Shown piece by piece: positions 13,501-25,218 of a DNA stretch of 64,000 nt. Made by a program: the position numbers and the translations under genes. Within the stretch, counting starts at the first letter, position 1. Each line of letters begins with the position of its first letter. Origin of the DNA: Apostichopus japonicus (Eukaryota; Echinodermata; Holothuroidea; Aspidochirotida; Stichopodidae). The notes beneath the pieces were generated by a model, which was given only the letters and a program-made list of their open reading frames with translations, had not been told where the DNA came from and did not search any database. The stretch covers positions 2,871,501-2,935,500 of the forward strand of contig NC_092570.1 in the NCBI RefSeq assembly GCF_037975245.1. Direction: 5' to 3'.

Positions 13501-16500
13501 GATTCAATTACAAATTTATGGGAATTTTCTTCATCTTTTTAAGGTCCAAACCAGATCTTTGTTGTAGTTTGTAAAGTGAAGATATAAATTGTTCGAAGTA
13601 GGCGATACTTTGTGAATGCAATTGCAATTGAGCTGAAAATGTTTCTGTTTTTCTTGATGATATTTCAATTATTTATCCAGAGGGGAAAAGTAATATTTCT
13701 ACAAGAAAAAAACATGTGCATTTTGATGAAATTCTTAGTACAGGGAACATTGTCAGCAAAGGAAACATTCAAAATTTATAACAAAACAATAAAAGGAAAG
13801 TAAAGTTTTCAAAGAAAACATTTGTCATTAGGAAATGACAGGTCACATAATTTTCTCCAATTCTTGGAATAAGAAAAGGGGTGAAAATGATTTACATTCA
13901 AACAACCTTTTCTAGAGATAGGGGAAAAAAATATTGAGATTTTTTTTTTTTCTGTTCCATATCGGTGCCCCACTGTCTGTCAACAGAATATTCATCTAGA
14001 GAATCAAGAAAATCTTGAATTGGTGGTTCATTCATAAAAATAACAATTTTATTTTCGAAATGACGCAAGAAACCCACAGCTACCAGAAGATACTGACCAA
14101 CTGTTCTTGGATGGCTTCATCTCTCTGTCTCAAGATCTCTTCCGTTCTCGTCAGGACACCGTACTCTGATCTCAGCTCAGCCAATTCTTGTCGTTTCTTT
14201 TTGTAAGTGCTGCTCTTTCCTCGTAATTTGTTGACGAAGGCTTTGAACTGTGAACGGCAAGCAAAATACATGAAACAGAATGAGAGGTTAGGAAGCAGAA
14301 AAAGATAAGAGATAATTTTTAGAAAAGTGACTGAATGTTTATGACAGCAACCAAACAAACTCTTAAATATTTCCAACATTTATCTTGTTTGCAAATAATA
14401 AATCACTTACTTAGTCTAGAAATAGTTGCACGTTTAAGAGACAGATGAATAGTGCAAGAACAATTACTAAAACATTAGACATACTAGGAGGAGAGCGACG
14501 CATTTGTGCACTCACGAAGGACTACTTGGGTGACCTTTGAGGTTGTGATTCAATTCAACATTCATTACAACCAATGTAACAGATATAATAGTATTAACAA
14601 GGCTATATGTGACTACCTACCATAGTCATATTACAAAGAATGACAAATAAAGAATACAGAAATATAAAGAATGGTAGAGGAGATTCACTGAAAAGCTACT
14701 GAAACCTTGTTTTAGTGAACCCAATAATAATAATAGATACATATATACACATCAACATACATGTACAGTAAGCACACTTAGACAAACAATTAGGTTAACA
14801 GAACCCCAAAAATTCCATGAATTTTGTGTCCTTTCTGAAAATTATATGACTTTCTAATGCCTCACAAGATTAGTTTGTCAGTAATCAAGTTTCTTTGTAG
14901 GATTTCCAGACCCTGTTTTCATCTACAACTTTTCAGTGAAAAGGTACTAAAGCTTACATCATCTCCTTTGAGAATTTGCTCCGAACCGACATTTTTGGCA
15001 GCCTCTCGTTTCTCCTGCAATTCTTGCTGACATTGTTGGAGTTCATCTTTAGCCTCCTTCAGAGCCTCAGCTGCCGTTTCTTTCTTACCGGCGATGATGA
15101 CCGCTTGCTGACGGAAGAGGGAGAGTTTGTCATCGATGGGGTCATTCCTCATCATACGTTTCTCGATCAGATCGTTGACCTCGGAGTTAAGGTTATTTAT
15201 CTGTGGAGAGAAAAATGAAGCAGTTTAATATATTTCACCATTGTGATTAAAATATTCAATACAGAATAGATGAGGTAAGACGTCTATACCTCTGTTGATA
15301 CAAAGTACAGCAAACAATAGTAGTTTCTACTTTGAAAATTCTCAGAACATCAAGATGGCACAATGCACTGATTTATGTGAATTTCTAGTTGAGATTCGGT
15401 CAGGGCATGAACTGGGTGGGTGTGAGACTTTAACAGTTTGTACCAGGAACTTGTGTCAATTTTTTCTAACATAAAGAGGTACAAAAATTGGATGAAAACA
15501 CCTTTCCTAGGCACTTCAACAGATGTAAATCAGTAGGGAGCAAAACATCTTCTGTCAAATTGGCAAATCCGAATTTGTCGGTTATCAAATAAAATATTCT
15601 CTTACGTGAAAACTACACATTTACACCACTTACTAATACTAACTACTATTACCCATTTTTTCTCAGAGGTAAATACAAATAAATATCAAATGAAAGTCTC
15701 ACTTTATCGTGGATTTCATCCAGCTCGGACTGGCCCATAGCAGGGACACTCATCACGTTTTCAAGGTTTCTACATGCAGCCGTCATAGCCTCAATCTCTT
15801 TGGGTATTTTCTCCTCGCAGAGGTACTTGTTTACCTCATTCTCTTCCTCTAGCTTCTTCACCAGTCCTTACAGATGAGAAAACCATGAATATTAAAAATG
15901 ATATAAATAGTCAGGAACAGTTATAAGAAACAGAATCACCACTTTATTTAATGGCCTGAAGAATAAAAAGATGATTTTTTGTTTTAATTATGCCAAATTT
16001 CTGGTGCAATACATTGAGAAAATTGCTTCCTGATTGGTCTGACGACCAGACGTGTTTATAGTTGCGAAAACGAAGGGTGGCCAAAATTTTGTTGCTAAAA
16101 TGTGCTAGTTATGAGTGGTAAAACCGATACCTTAGCTCGAATATGTAACACTATGTGTGATCGGAATGTGCAGGTAGTTTGCCCAGAAGTTTCCATCAGA
16201 GATTTACTCAAAGGAATTATCAGTGACTTCTCAGAGACTGCAGCTTGTCAAGTTTTTGCAGAACTAGACGGGACAGATATGAGAGCGCTCCTCTTTTGAT
16301 TGAGGGCGTGACTGAAGATCCCCACCCGACAACTCACCTTCTGCAGTCGCCCCAACAGTGGACTGCTTTAAGTCCTGCACTTGCTTCGTTATTCGCTGTA
16401 GCTTTTGTTCTGCATGATGAAGCTGATGTAACACAAAGAGTAAGTAAAAGACTGAAAATAATTACGGATGAAAAATGCAATTTGTGCTTCAAGTTTTTAA

Positions 16501-19500
16501 ACAGACCATCAATAGCTTAAAGCTGAAGATTCTTAGCTTGGTTGACAAGCTATTCTAGGGATGGCATCAGTAATCAAACATTTTCAATTTCAACTCATTC
16601 TGAATTCCTCAGATAAATTCCATGTGGCATGATCTTGTTGAACTTTTGTGAGCAAACCTTAAGAAAATTATACAAAAGTAAAACAAAGCTTCAAATTGTT
16701 TTAGTCTATTAGTTCTGACTGTTCACCAAAAGCAAGTTTTATAAGACAATTTTAGAGCAACAATCTTAACTTTACTCCAGATGATACAGGTCTTGCTTGG
16801 CTAATTAAAATAACCAATATGGATTTTGAAGTACAAAATAGGTGTCTCGTAACAATACTTAATCTGTATCCTCCACCCATCCAAACCCTTCCAAGTCGTC
16901 TCACAGAAACCTGTTCCATTTCTGTATAAATCCCTTTACCTGATTTCTCTGGTCTTGTTTCTGCTGCATACGAGTTTGCTGCTGTTCTTGCTCATTACGA
17001 TAGTTTCTGGCAACTTCCAACATCTGCTCGTGTTTCGGGACCGTTTCCACCTACAGGGGATAAAACAAAATTCATAATTATCATACACATATAGCAGTAT
17101 TAAAACATTACTACCAACTTGGTAACTTATACCCAAATAAATAAAGGTAATTGAATCAGATTTTCCCACAAAAAAAAACAAGATTTTTACTTACTTTCCA
17201 GCATTTGGAATCTGGACAGTTTTACCCCAAATTTGCAAATATATTAGATGGTCCTCATCCTACTTAGAACCAATTTTGCAAGATGGTTTAACACATTGAC
17301 TGCCAAAGACTGCTTAGTATTTTTGCACATTTGCCAGGTATTTCGTGACATTTCCATCGTCAAAATACGGCTGATATTCTTCTTTCGACGACTGAATACT
17401 TTGCCTTCTAGTATATGCCACAACAGTGAAATGAAATGTTAAGTTTCTCATGCAAAGCAGGATACTTATGACCAAGAGAACACAAAAAAGGAGCTTTCCT
17501 TTACCTCAATACCATAAATTATTTTAACTTACCCGTTTCTTCAATCTTTCTATCCTCTTGGAGACCTGCTGTTTCTCTTCCATCATGTGGTCAATATCTT
17601 TCCTAATATCTGAGGCTGAAAAGCCAGAAGTCTTCAAATTTTCGGATTCTTTGTGAAGTATCTTGAAGGTTTCTACCAACTCCTCATACTGCAAGTCGGA
17701 CAATGAAGCAAAAAATACCAAAATAAAAATTGATCATCACAGCTGAAACATTAAGGAACAGGTGTTACAACCATTCAAACATCCTGACACAGTAGATTAT
17801 CCACAGAGTTGTAAACCAATAAATTTGCGGTTTCACCACACTGAAACTAGATATGAATTTGTCTTTATTGACTTTCCTGCTTCCAAGGGTAATGAATAAT
17901 ATGTTACTCCTGCATCAGAGAGCCTGTCACGAAACCAAACTCTTTCTGTGACACTTTCTGTGACACCTCTTTCTGTGACAACTCTTTCTGTGACACCGAT
18001 AATGAGCAATTTGGTTCAGTTTGTTAAGTTCCTGTAAGAAACATTTTTCGCAATCTCAGATAAGTTAGTTAAGTCTGTTCCACTTATTCCGATTTGGAAT
18101 GCCATTTTGTAAGTGTAAATGGGACAAGTACAGACCCTGAGCTAAACACAGAAGCACATTGTAGTGTAAACCTTTCTGAATCAAATATAACTGTTGAACA
18201 AACCACACTAACATTTATGTTCAAAGGGTAATATTGCAAACCTTGCATTGTTTATGTGACACTACAATGTAATAAAATGATGGATCTACTAATTTAAAAG
18301 ACATAGAAAAATGACCAAATGTTTCATTCTGACGAACAAAATGATCTCACCTGTGCAAAAGTATCCCCTACTTGTTCATCTTGTAAGATGTCTGGCGGTA
18401 TATCCACCTTGACGAGGTACCGGCCCAGGTACGCTCGCTTCTTCAGCTCGGGTGTTTTCTGGAAAAGCCATACCAGGATGGGGTATATGACAGGTTTGTT
18501 TGCTGATACCAAACCTTGGCGAAAAGTACTCCTGATGGCAGAAACAGATGAACTAGCATTGCAAAAAAAAACATGCAGCAACAAACCTCTGCCAACAGCT
18601 ATGAGGACTGGTCAGGAAAACTTTCATCTAAGACTTGCACTGTCATGCAATTAAGTGTGCAGGTCAAAGGTTGTACGAATTTCAAACAATTAGATATCCA
18701 GCAGCCACAAACAAATCTTTGAGCAGTCTTTGAACTGCGCACAACTCTGCTTTTTTCCCGCAATGGACACAGCAAAATGAAGCATTATACCTATCATAGG
18801 GTTAAGCTTTAGGGTTCGGAACCACCCACTGTCCTGGTAATAGAATGGTAGCCAATACAAACTGACCAATGTAACAAGTTAAGGCTTCTATGAAACCAGA
18901 AAGGCCAATGTCACTTACAATCGCGAGAGTAAAGATTAACAGCTTTTTCTAAAAACTTACGGATCTTCCGTTGGCTTGTACTTGAGGATTTTCAATTCGT
19001 TGAGCATTCGTAGTGCAGTCTGGTCAGCGCCTTCCTCCCTGATGTCCAGCTTTTGCTGGGATAACCAAAAAAAAGATGTGAAAATCAAAGTGACAGAGAG
19101 TTTTGGTGTAACAGTTGTTAATCCAAACACTGCTAGTGTCAGTTATAGTTTTATCATGATCTCTGGCTACCAAAAAATGTTTCATAACTAACCCCAAAAT
19201 GCAAAAACCCTTGAGTTTGTTAAGAGATATCAACCTTTCAGGAGCTATTTATCCTTTTTAAAAAAGGTAACAGTTGTTCTCTTTGCTTGGTCTTATTGGA
19301 TATTTCTTAGATTAAGCTGAATGCAAATAGACGTAGGATACCAAAAACATTGCATAGCAACATTCACCAAACTCTCATAGCTTGTGGCTCCTTAAAATCT
19401 TGAAGCCCTTTACCTTCGAATGTCTCAGAGTCTCTGCCATTTCAACTGATATTAAGGACTTGGTTGATCTACAATTACGATTTGATATTGTCTTACAGTA

Positions 19501-20001
19501 ATAATCATTGATGTCATTAATATCCTAATGTAGTTCTTCTTAAAGGGTGTGAAGACTAACGCAAAAAGAAACGTCTTATGCCGATAATCTGACCTAGTTT
19601 CGAATGAAGTGTAAGCAGAAGTGTTAGACACCACCATTGATCCCAGAAAATACACACACAGCTTGCTACCGTCTGCATTTTGTAGCGATCAGAGAAACAC
19701 TTCACTTGCAAGCAACGGAAAGTTAACTTTTTCACAGGGCGGCACACGGTTTGGGGCGAGTCTTAAATGCCTTTAATCATTACATCCTTAAACAATATCT
19801 ATACCACCTATAATATTACATGAGATTTACAACGCCATAAAAATTAGTTCTTCATACCTGTGGGTTGACCTCTGCCAAGACATCATTTAGCACCTGCAGC
19901 AAATGCAAGGCTTCCAATGAGTCAAAGCTGATGAGATTATAATTCCTCTTGAATGGCTCCTTGTTCAGTTGTTCAACGATGTACTTGAGTTGTTCACTCA
20001 T
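10591..20001 (-). CDS. IFT81: Intraflagellar transport protein 81 (IFT81)
   Basis: Thirteen exons on the minus strand: 20001-19858, 19055-18961, 18531-18351, 17688-17533, 17050-16940, 16422-16338, 15866-15703, 15200-14958, 14247-14098, 13212-13084, 12866-12690, 12356-12153, 10779-10591. They sum to 675 aa; human IFT81 is 676. IFT81 is an IFT-B core subunit that, with IFT74, binds tubulin and carries it into growing cilia. The N-terminal ~130 residues ([20 protein letters not shown], later STFRQGL and [15 protein letters not shown]) match the family's calponin-homology-like tubulin-binding domain. The remainder is almost all coiled coil ([37 protein letters not shown]). The C-terminus ends in GEDRLVL, matching the vertebrate GEDRLIL end. 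The ATG at 20001 opens with MSEQLKYIV, as in orthologues. The exon 12 donor is a non-consensus GTGATC directly beside a minisatellite. No break or missing exon was seen. Confidence 0.95.
11160..12140. repeat. 55-bp minisatellite with 275-bp higher-order unit, IFT81 intron 12
   Basis: From about 11416 to 12140, units of about 55 bp built on GATGCATTCATCAACATTGA and CATGATACATCCGATCACAC follow head to tail for roughly 13 copies. Before this (11160-11415) the same words occur in degenerate form. A block of five units starting GATGCAGTCATC at 11646 recurs nearly identically at 11921, exactly 275 bp (5 x 55) later. The array ends only about 12 bases from the IFT81 exon 12 splice donor. Confidence 0.93.
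17935..18000. repeat. Short tandem repeat CTCTTTCTGTGACA, IFT81 intron 3
   Basis: The word CTTTCTGTGACA occurs four times with 12-19 base spacing. It is a small imperfect minisatellite between IFT81 exons 3 and 4. Confidence 0.7.
19540..19776. mobile_element. TTAA-flanked MITE, copy 1 (IFT81 intron 1)
   Basis: TTAA at both ends (19540-19543 and 19773-19776) encloses 229 bp. The ends are inverted relative to each other: AGGGTGTGAAGACT on the left, complement of AGTCTTAAATGCCT on the right. The interior shares long blocks with 24194-24454 (GATAATCTGACCTAGTTT, GTCTGCATTTTGTAGCG, CTTCACTTGCAAGCAACGG, GGCGGCACACGGTTTGGGG). There is no coding capacity, so it is a non-autonomous DNA transposon. The TTAA target preference fits piggyBac- or Kolobok-type transposases; which one is unknown. 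Confidence 0.75.
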
Positions 20002-20349
20002 TTTTACAGCTTGCCTTCGTCCGTTATTGATATAGACAAAGAGACAGTAGCCTACATTAGTAAGATAAATAGGATAGTTAAAGTTTAGCTGACATTTCAT
20101 ACCAATAAAGATTACTGGTTAACATTTAAATATTTCAGTCAATTCTGAAAATTTACCAAGCAAATCAACTTTGAATACTTAATTACCATTATGCCTATAG
20201 GCTAGGGCCTATTTGCATGCAAATAGGTACAAAGAAAGAAGTTTAGTATAATGGTGTATGGTAACTTTGCATGTACTCTGGGTACTGTTGTAGGCCTACC
20301 TTTAGAATCTGTACCATATGAATGGGAAAGCTTACTTCGAATCGGCAGA

Positions 20350-20450
20350 ATAAGGTTAGGGGTTAGGAAGTAGGGTTAGGGAGTAGGCCTAGGGTTAACT
20401 TAGGGTTCGGGGTTAGGAAGTAGGGTTAGGGGTTAGGAAGTAGGGTCGAA
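20350..20450. repeat. Telomere-like GGGTTAGG repeats
   Basis: Degenerate tandem copies of GGGTTAGG, GGTTAGGAAGTA and GTAGGGTTAGGG lie a few hundred bases upstream of the IFT81 start codon. They resemble the metazoan telomere word TTAGGG but are interrupted, so this is an interstitial telomere-like tract or a TAGGG-based minisatellite rather than a chromosome end. Confidence 0.75.
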
Positions 20451-21205
20451 TGGTACGGATTCTAAATTAGTACCCTGTTGTATATATGTCTAAATGTCAC
20501 TGATAGACACCATCATCAATAGGCCTGTTAGTGTCATGGTATATTACTAAATATTAGTATCCCAATTTCAAAAATCCCAAAGTTACATCTGCTGCCATAT
20601 CATATGTATGTAATGTGTCCATTTGTATTAAGAATATACCAATGACATTGAACCACAGGTATTTCTTCGAGATAATATACTTTTGGTTCATTATTTAACT
20701 CATTACACTACTCGTTAAATTATTGGCATAGGGGCCTCTCTATACAACTAGGCTTACATCCATGACTAGAGAAAAGGCTAGGCCATAGGCCTAGTCTAGC
20801 TACAGTAACGTGGGTAGGCCTTCGTATGATTATCGATAAGTAACATGACTACCTGTTAACAACAAAAAAAAGTCAATTATACCTGTTTACAAATATCACA
20901 AAATTGCATAACATATAACCATAAGTTTAATGCGATCATTCGTCGGATTCAATTAGTAAATTCAACTAAAATTTGCGACGTAATAGTGCCACTGTCCATC
21001 ATGTATCATACCACTACCGTACCTTTACATAGCTCTACCGGCCAGTTATGCGAGTCCGTTGCTGTGCAGAAAGTATTCGGTATCCCGGAAATAAGTAAAC
21101 TTCTGTTGCATGGCGGGAAGGTAGAACTTTGTTTGCCCATTTAGTTGCTCATAAATAGGCTAGAGTTTCAGAAAACAATGTAGAGAGGCTGAGTTGTATT
21201 TCAAC

Positions 21206-21236
21206 CAGGGAGTTGTTATGGAATAACAACTCCCTG
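21206..21236. repeat. Perfect 14-bp-arm hairpin
   Basis: CAGGGAGTTGTTAT and its exact reverse complement are separated by three bases (GGA). Function is unknown. It could be a transposon footprint or part of a palindromic MITE end. Confidence 0.85.
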
Positions 21237-21450
21237 ATTTCAACACAATGCCGATAATTTTCGAATGGAATTGCATAAATGTTGCATCCTGTTACACTGA
21301 CAAATAATGACGAATTACTCAATTTTCAGTTCTTCAATAAAAAGTAATTATTACTGACGTCACCGTTAAAAATATAGAATTTCAGTGGATCGTTTCATAT
21401 TTGATTATTAAAAAATAAGTAGAAAAAATCCCACTTTGGATCTTTCCTTT

Positions 21451-22125
21451 AGGAGCATAGGCGTAGGAGGCGGGGGGCTGGGGGGGGGGGCTGCAGCCCC
21501 CAACCATTTTTTGTTGTTGAAAATTCGGGCAATATGATGAGAATTTGTCGGGCACCTATTGAAAGAAAATTCATTTGCAATTTGATTTTCAATGGTTAAA
21601 CTGATATTATTATTATCATTATTGTAACGACTTCCCCAATAATTTTAACCAATATGGAAGGGTAATAACACGGCAAATGATTGTATGTTATTGGCATACG
21701 ATGCAATAACCGATGCGTGCCTATATGATATGAAGATTAAGATGTTGAATGCGCGCAAAACGCGCGAAAAATTTTGGTGATATTTTTCGGGCAAGTCGTA
21801 ACAGCCCCCAAATCAAACTGGGCTCCTACGTACTAACACTCATACACAAGAGATGTACAGACATTATGATAATACTCATGAGTGGCAACTTGCTATACGG
21901 TCACAGAAACGACCATGAAGAGTCATTTACCTCATGCAGCATGTGTTGGATGAAGTTTTAGCCACCCCCAAATATGATTTGGATAAATAATCTCACGCAT
22001 TATTTTCTATTTATGGCCACAAAAAAACTATGCCACAAAATATTGGGGGGGGGTATTATATATCCCCACCTAAAATATTGGGGGGACATGCCCCCCCCGT
22101 CCCCCATGATCGCCGCCCATGCATG
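21451..22125. mobile_element. GC-rich dispersed element with inverted ends (putative)
   Basis: The left edge reads GCATAGGCGTAGGAGGCGGG followed by a G-run and CTGCAGCCCCC. The right edge, reversed, reads GCATGGGCGGCGATCATGGG followed by a G-run, so the ends are imperfect inverted repeats. The interior has long G and C tracts (near 22050 and 22090), a GCGCGCAAAACGCGCG palindrome, and no ORF I recognise. It looks like a non-autonomous DNA element; the superfamily is not assigned. Confidence 0.5.
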
Positions 22126-23479
22126 CAGAACTCTATATTTTCTTAGGATTTTTCCGTCGGTCAATCTTTTTTATGTGCCGTACATATATCACTATGCCAG
22201 TGGTAACGTCGTACGCACATGAGTGGGCTGTTCAACGACGAAGCAAATAACGTTCGAATTCGGTTCCATCTCATGTAATTGTTGCAGCTTGCAGCACCAA
22301 TTGAAGAAACCGACATTATGAGATACATATCACAAATGCAGGTGCCCTACACACCGCGACCTATACACTCACCCCGAATATACAAAGAAGACACCATATG
22401 GGAACTCGTGAAAATCTCGGTGTATTTTGAGGGGTTGAAGTTACCGATATATCTGCGTCATGTACGGATCTGATATTCCTATTGAAGTTTGATTTGTGTA
22501 ATTTAAATACCTACACCGCGTGCATGCAGATAGTTTATTCATTCAGGCTATTCGTTAACATATATGTGACTAGCTTGAATTATATTGTTTCATTTGACAT
22601 CATACCACATATTTCCTCCAACATATGTTGAACCCGCGGACCCCTCTCCCTGCAAGCGCACCTGACCAGAGGTGTATTGCCACGACATATACGTTACCCA
22701 GGCTGCTGTTACTATGCATTAACAAAATATACGTCCCAATGCATATATGAAAAAAACTTCGTTACATAAAATACTATGTGATGATGTGGTTTTGACCCAA
22801 AGAGGCACATTTTCGATTGATTTTGGTTTCACCCAACGGATGATTATCCCTTTATGTGTTTTGTTTGACCGTGGCACAAAAGATTAACAATATGTTTTTG
22901 TAAGAAAGGTCTTCCAGTGTTTTGTGTCATGTTTATCTCTGCAAGTCACGGTCATCAACTTTAAAACCAAACGTTCGCACATGACCTCCATTTTCTTACA
23001 TAAGCTCCACGCCGACTGCTTTTACACAACGAATACATTGTACGCAGTTACAAAATTAATACACACCTCCTCGACCTGTCCTTGACAGCTACCATATTAA
23101 CATTTCATAGAATTGATAGTTAAAATACCAGGGGCGACGATCCAGGGTCGTATAACAATCCGATAGAAACAGCTGTCTGTTGCCATACGAAAACCTTTCG
23201 TAACTTATGAAGTGATCATGTATACTTTCACGTTAATTAGTTATCCTTTATCGAAGAAAAATTAACTAGTTCTGTCAGGTGAAAAGAGAAGTTGTTCTAA
23301 TCATAACATAATCACGACGTGCTGACGTTCCGATCAGAAAGTGATAATTCTGGGTACAATTTCCTTGCTTTACATGAGCAAGATCGAGTTAACCTTGAAA
23401 TGTGTATTATGTAACCAACTCAATTGCGCACGCGGAGTGGCCCGTGATAGTAGTGTTCATTTGGACTATCAACGTAACA

Positions 23480-23552
23480 AAAGGACTCTCGTTGGCAAGC
23501 TACTCAGCAGCAAGAAGCAGCAAGAAGCCAGTGAAATCTCATGAAAATCAAG
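23480..23552 (+). promoter_or_regulatory. Possible photolyase 5' UTR exon end
   Basis: The sequence ...ATGAAAATCAAG followed by GTGAGT is a strong splice donor at 23553. Joining to the acceptor before 25191 (ATACTGTTAG) would place a non-coding leader just upstream of the photolyase ATG at 25219. The small upstream ATG would run into a stop in the next exon. The left edge of the exon is not visible and the model needs transcript evidence. Confidence 0.3.
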
Positions 23553-24189
23553 GTGAGTCAAAGGTATAACTTAGTGTCTTGATTTCTTTGGACAGGCGCG
23601 CTAACACATTTTAGGGGAACTCCTGCAGCCACCGCTGCCCACACACTCTTGCTTTTCCTTATAGGCGTAGTGGGTTAGGCTTTATAACTATGGTAGTTTA
23701 ACTACGCATAAATTATAATACACTATATTGTTGATATGATCATGAGTTAAAAACGCAAAACAAAGTGCAGGCCCTAACTATTAATGGCAGTTTGACTGCA
23801 ACTACGTAGTAGGAACAAAGTAGACCCAGTGAACTATATTGTACACCATTCCAGTTTAACTGAGGTTACTTATACTTACAGTATAGCCTAGGCCCAGGTT
23901 GTCAGTCTATTCATATACCAAACGATAGTGCACTCAGCATTTTCTTTTAAAGAATTGAATTTTAACTATTATTTCAGTCTTTTACATCAAAGGTTTACAA
24001 CCATGCACTTGCTTTAAAAGAGGCTAGCTATCAAATATCTTGGACTATTTATAGGCTGTACCGCAATCACTCACACAACACCTGTAGAGCCAAGTTATAC
24101 TGTAATAGCCTGACAATTATCAAGATTTTAAACAAACAAACTATTGTTTATCTATATTGTTAACTTTAAAGTGTTCTTCTAGATGGCTC

Positions 24190-24458
24190 TTGAATGGCAT
24201 TGAAGACTTTGCGCACAAAGAAACGTCTCATACCGATAATCTGACCTAGTTTTGAACATTTGAGGTGTACAGAAGTGTTAAGACACCACCATCGATCCCA
24301 GAAAATATGGACATCTCAGGTCTAGAAAAAGATAACAAGGTATCATGTTTCATTACTGTCTGCATTTTGTAGCGGAAAAAACTTCACTTGCAAGCAACGG
24401 AAAGTTAACTTATTCATATGGCGGCACACGGTTTGGGGCAAGTCTTCAATGCCTTTAA
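24190..24458. mobile_element. TTAA-flanked MITE, copy 2
   Basis: The left end (TTGA, then ATGGCATTGAAGACTT) and the right end (AAGTCTTCAATGCCT, then TTAA at 24455-24458) are inverted repeats matching over about 14 bases. The interior matches copy 1 in IFT81 intron 1, with an insertion of roughly 30 bases near 24310-24350. No ORF is present. One flank has mutated from TTAA to TTGA. Confidence 0.75.
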
Positions 24459-25218
24459 GCAAGAATTATGCAGATCAGTTTAAAGTCTCAATACGTGTTT
24501 GCTGATGAATTTCAGAAAACAAACTCACAAAGCAGATTCAATGTTTCTTCTTCTGATCAGAATGCACTCCGACCAGGTGGGTTTAATGGAGAAAAGCTGT
24601 CGCAATTGAAAGAAGAAATTTATTTTCTGTTGGCCTTATGGCCCGAAAGATTTACCATAAAATCAGTGCGACCGCCCATATCAGCTTGTTCATTTAACAA
24701 ATGTAACCTATATATGTACTCATATCGTCCAACTTTTTTGACCCAATTCCATGGACACGTCTGAAGATAGCTGTTTATTCATTGCCATGGAAGGAAATGA
24801 CACAATTTTGCTAGCTACATCGGTAAGAAAGCTACTATTCAAGAGACCTAACACAGGCTAGCCATGAAAGTGAAAGTAAGACAGGCCTTGCAAATTTGAT
24901 GATAGTTTGTAGAATCTACTGACTCGTTAAAAAATCTGGCAAATTTGATTTAGCTCAAAATGTTAAACGACAGATAAATCAATAAAAATAATGCATAATA
25001 ATATGAAAATGTCATAGAACAGTGTCAGTTTTACTGAGCTTTCAGGGCAGTATATAAGTTGAAAGGTCAAAGTTTAAATTTGGCAAAACACACATTGAAA
25101 CTTTAAATTAATTTTAAATAATTAAAACAAGCTTTTGAATTTCTTGAAGTTGGTTACCTGTACTGTGCACTATATATTTTATACTGTTAGGAATATCTTT
25201 GGAGGCTCTAAAATAATC

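Larger units (their letters stand above)
20002..25218. other. IFT81/photolyase divergent intergenic region
   Basis: This 5.2-kb stretch between the IFT81 start codon and the photolyase start codon has no recognisable protein gene. It holds AGGCCTA-type motifs (20200-20820), telomere-like repeats (20350-20450), a perfect 14-bp-arm hairpin (21206-21236), a GC-rich dispersed element (21451-22125) and a MITE (24190-24458). A strong donor at 23553 (AAG|GTGAGT) and an acceptor ending at 25190 could join a photolyase 5' UTR exon to the first coding exon. That splice is inference. Confidence 0.5.

Noticed and set aside
20350-20450. Chromosome end (true telomere)
   Set aside because: Repeats are degenerate and flanked on both sides by single-copy genes.
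22279-22473. 64-codon open frame preceded by a TTGTTGCAG acceptor-like sequence
   Set aside because: No similarity recognised and no partner exon with matching phase; kept out as unsupported.
24468-24764. 98-codon open frame next to MITE copy 2
   Set aside because: No recognisable domain, no supporting splice structure, length expected by chance in AT-rich DNA.
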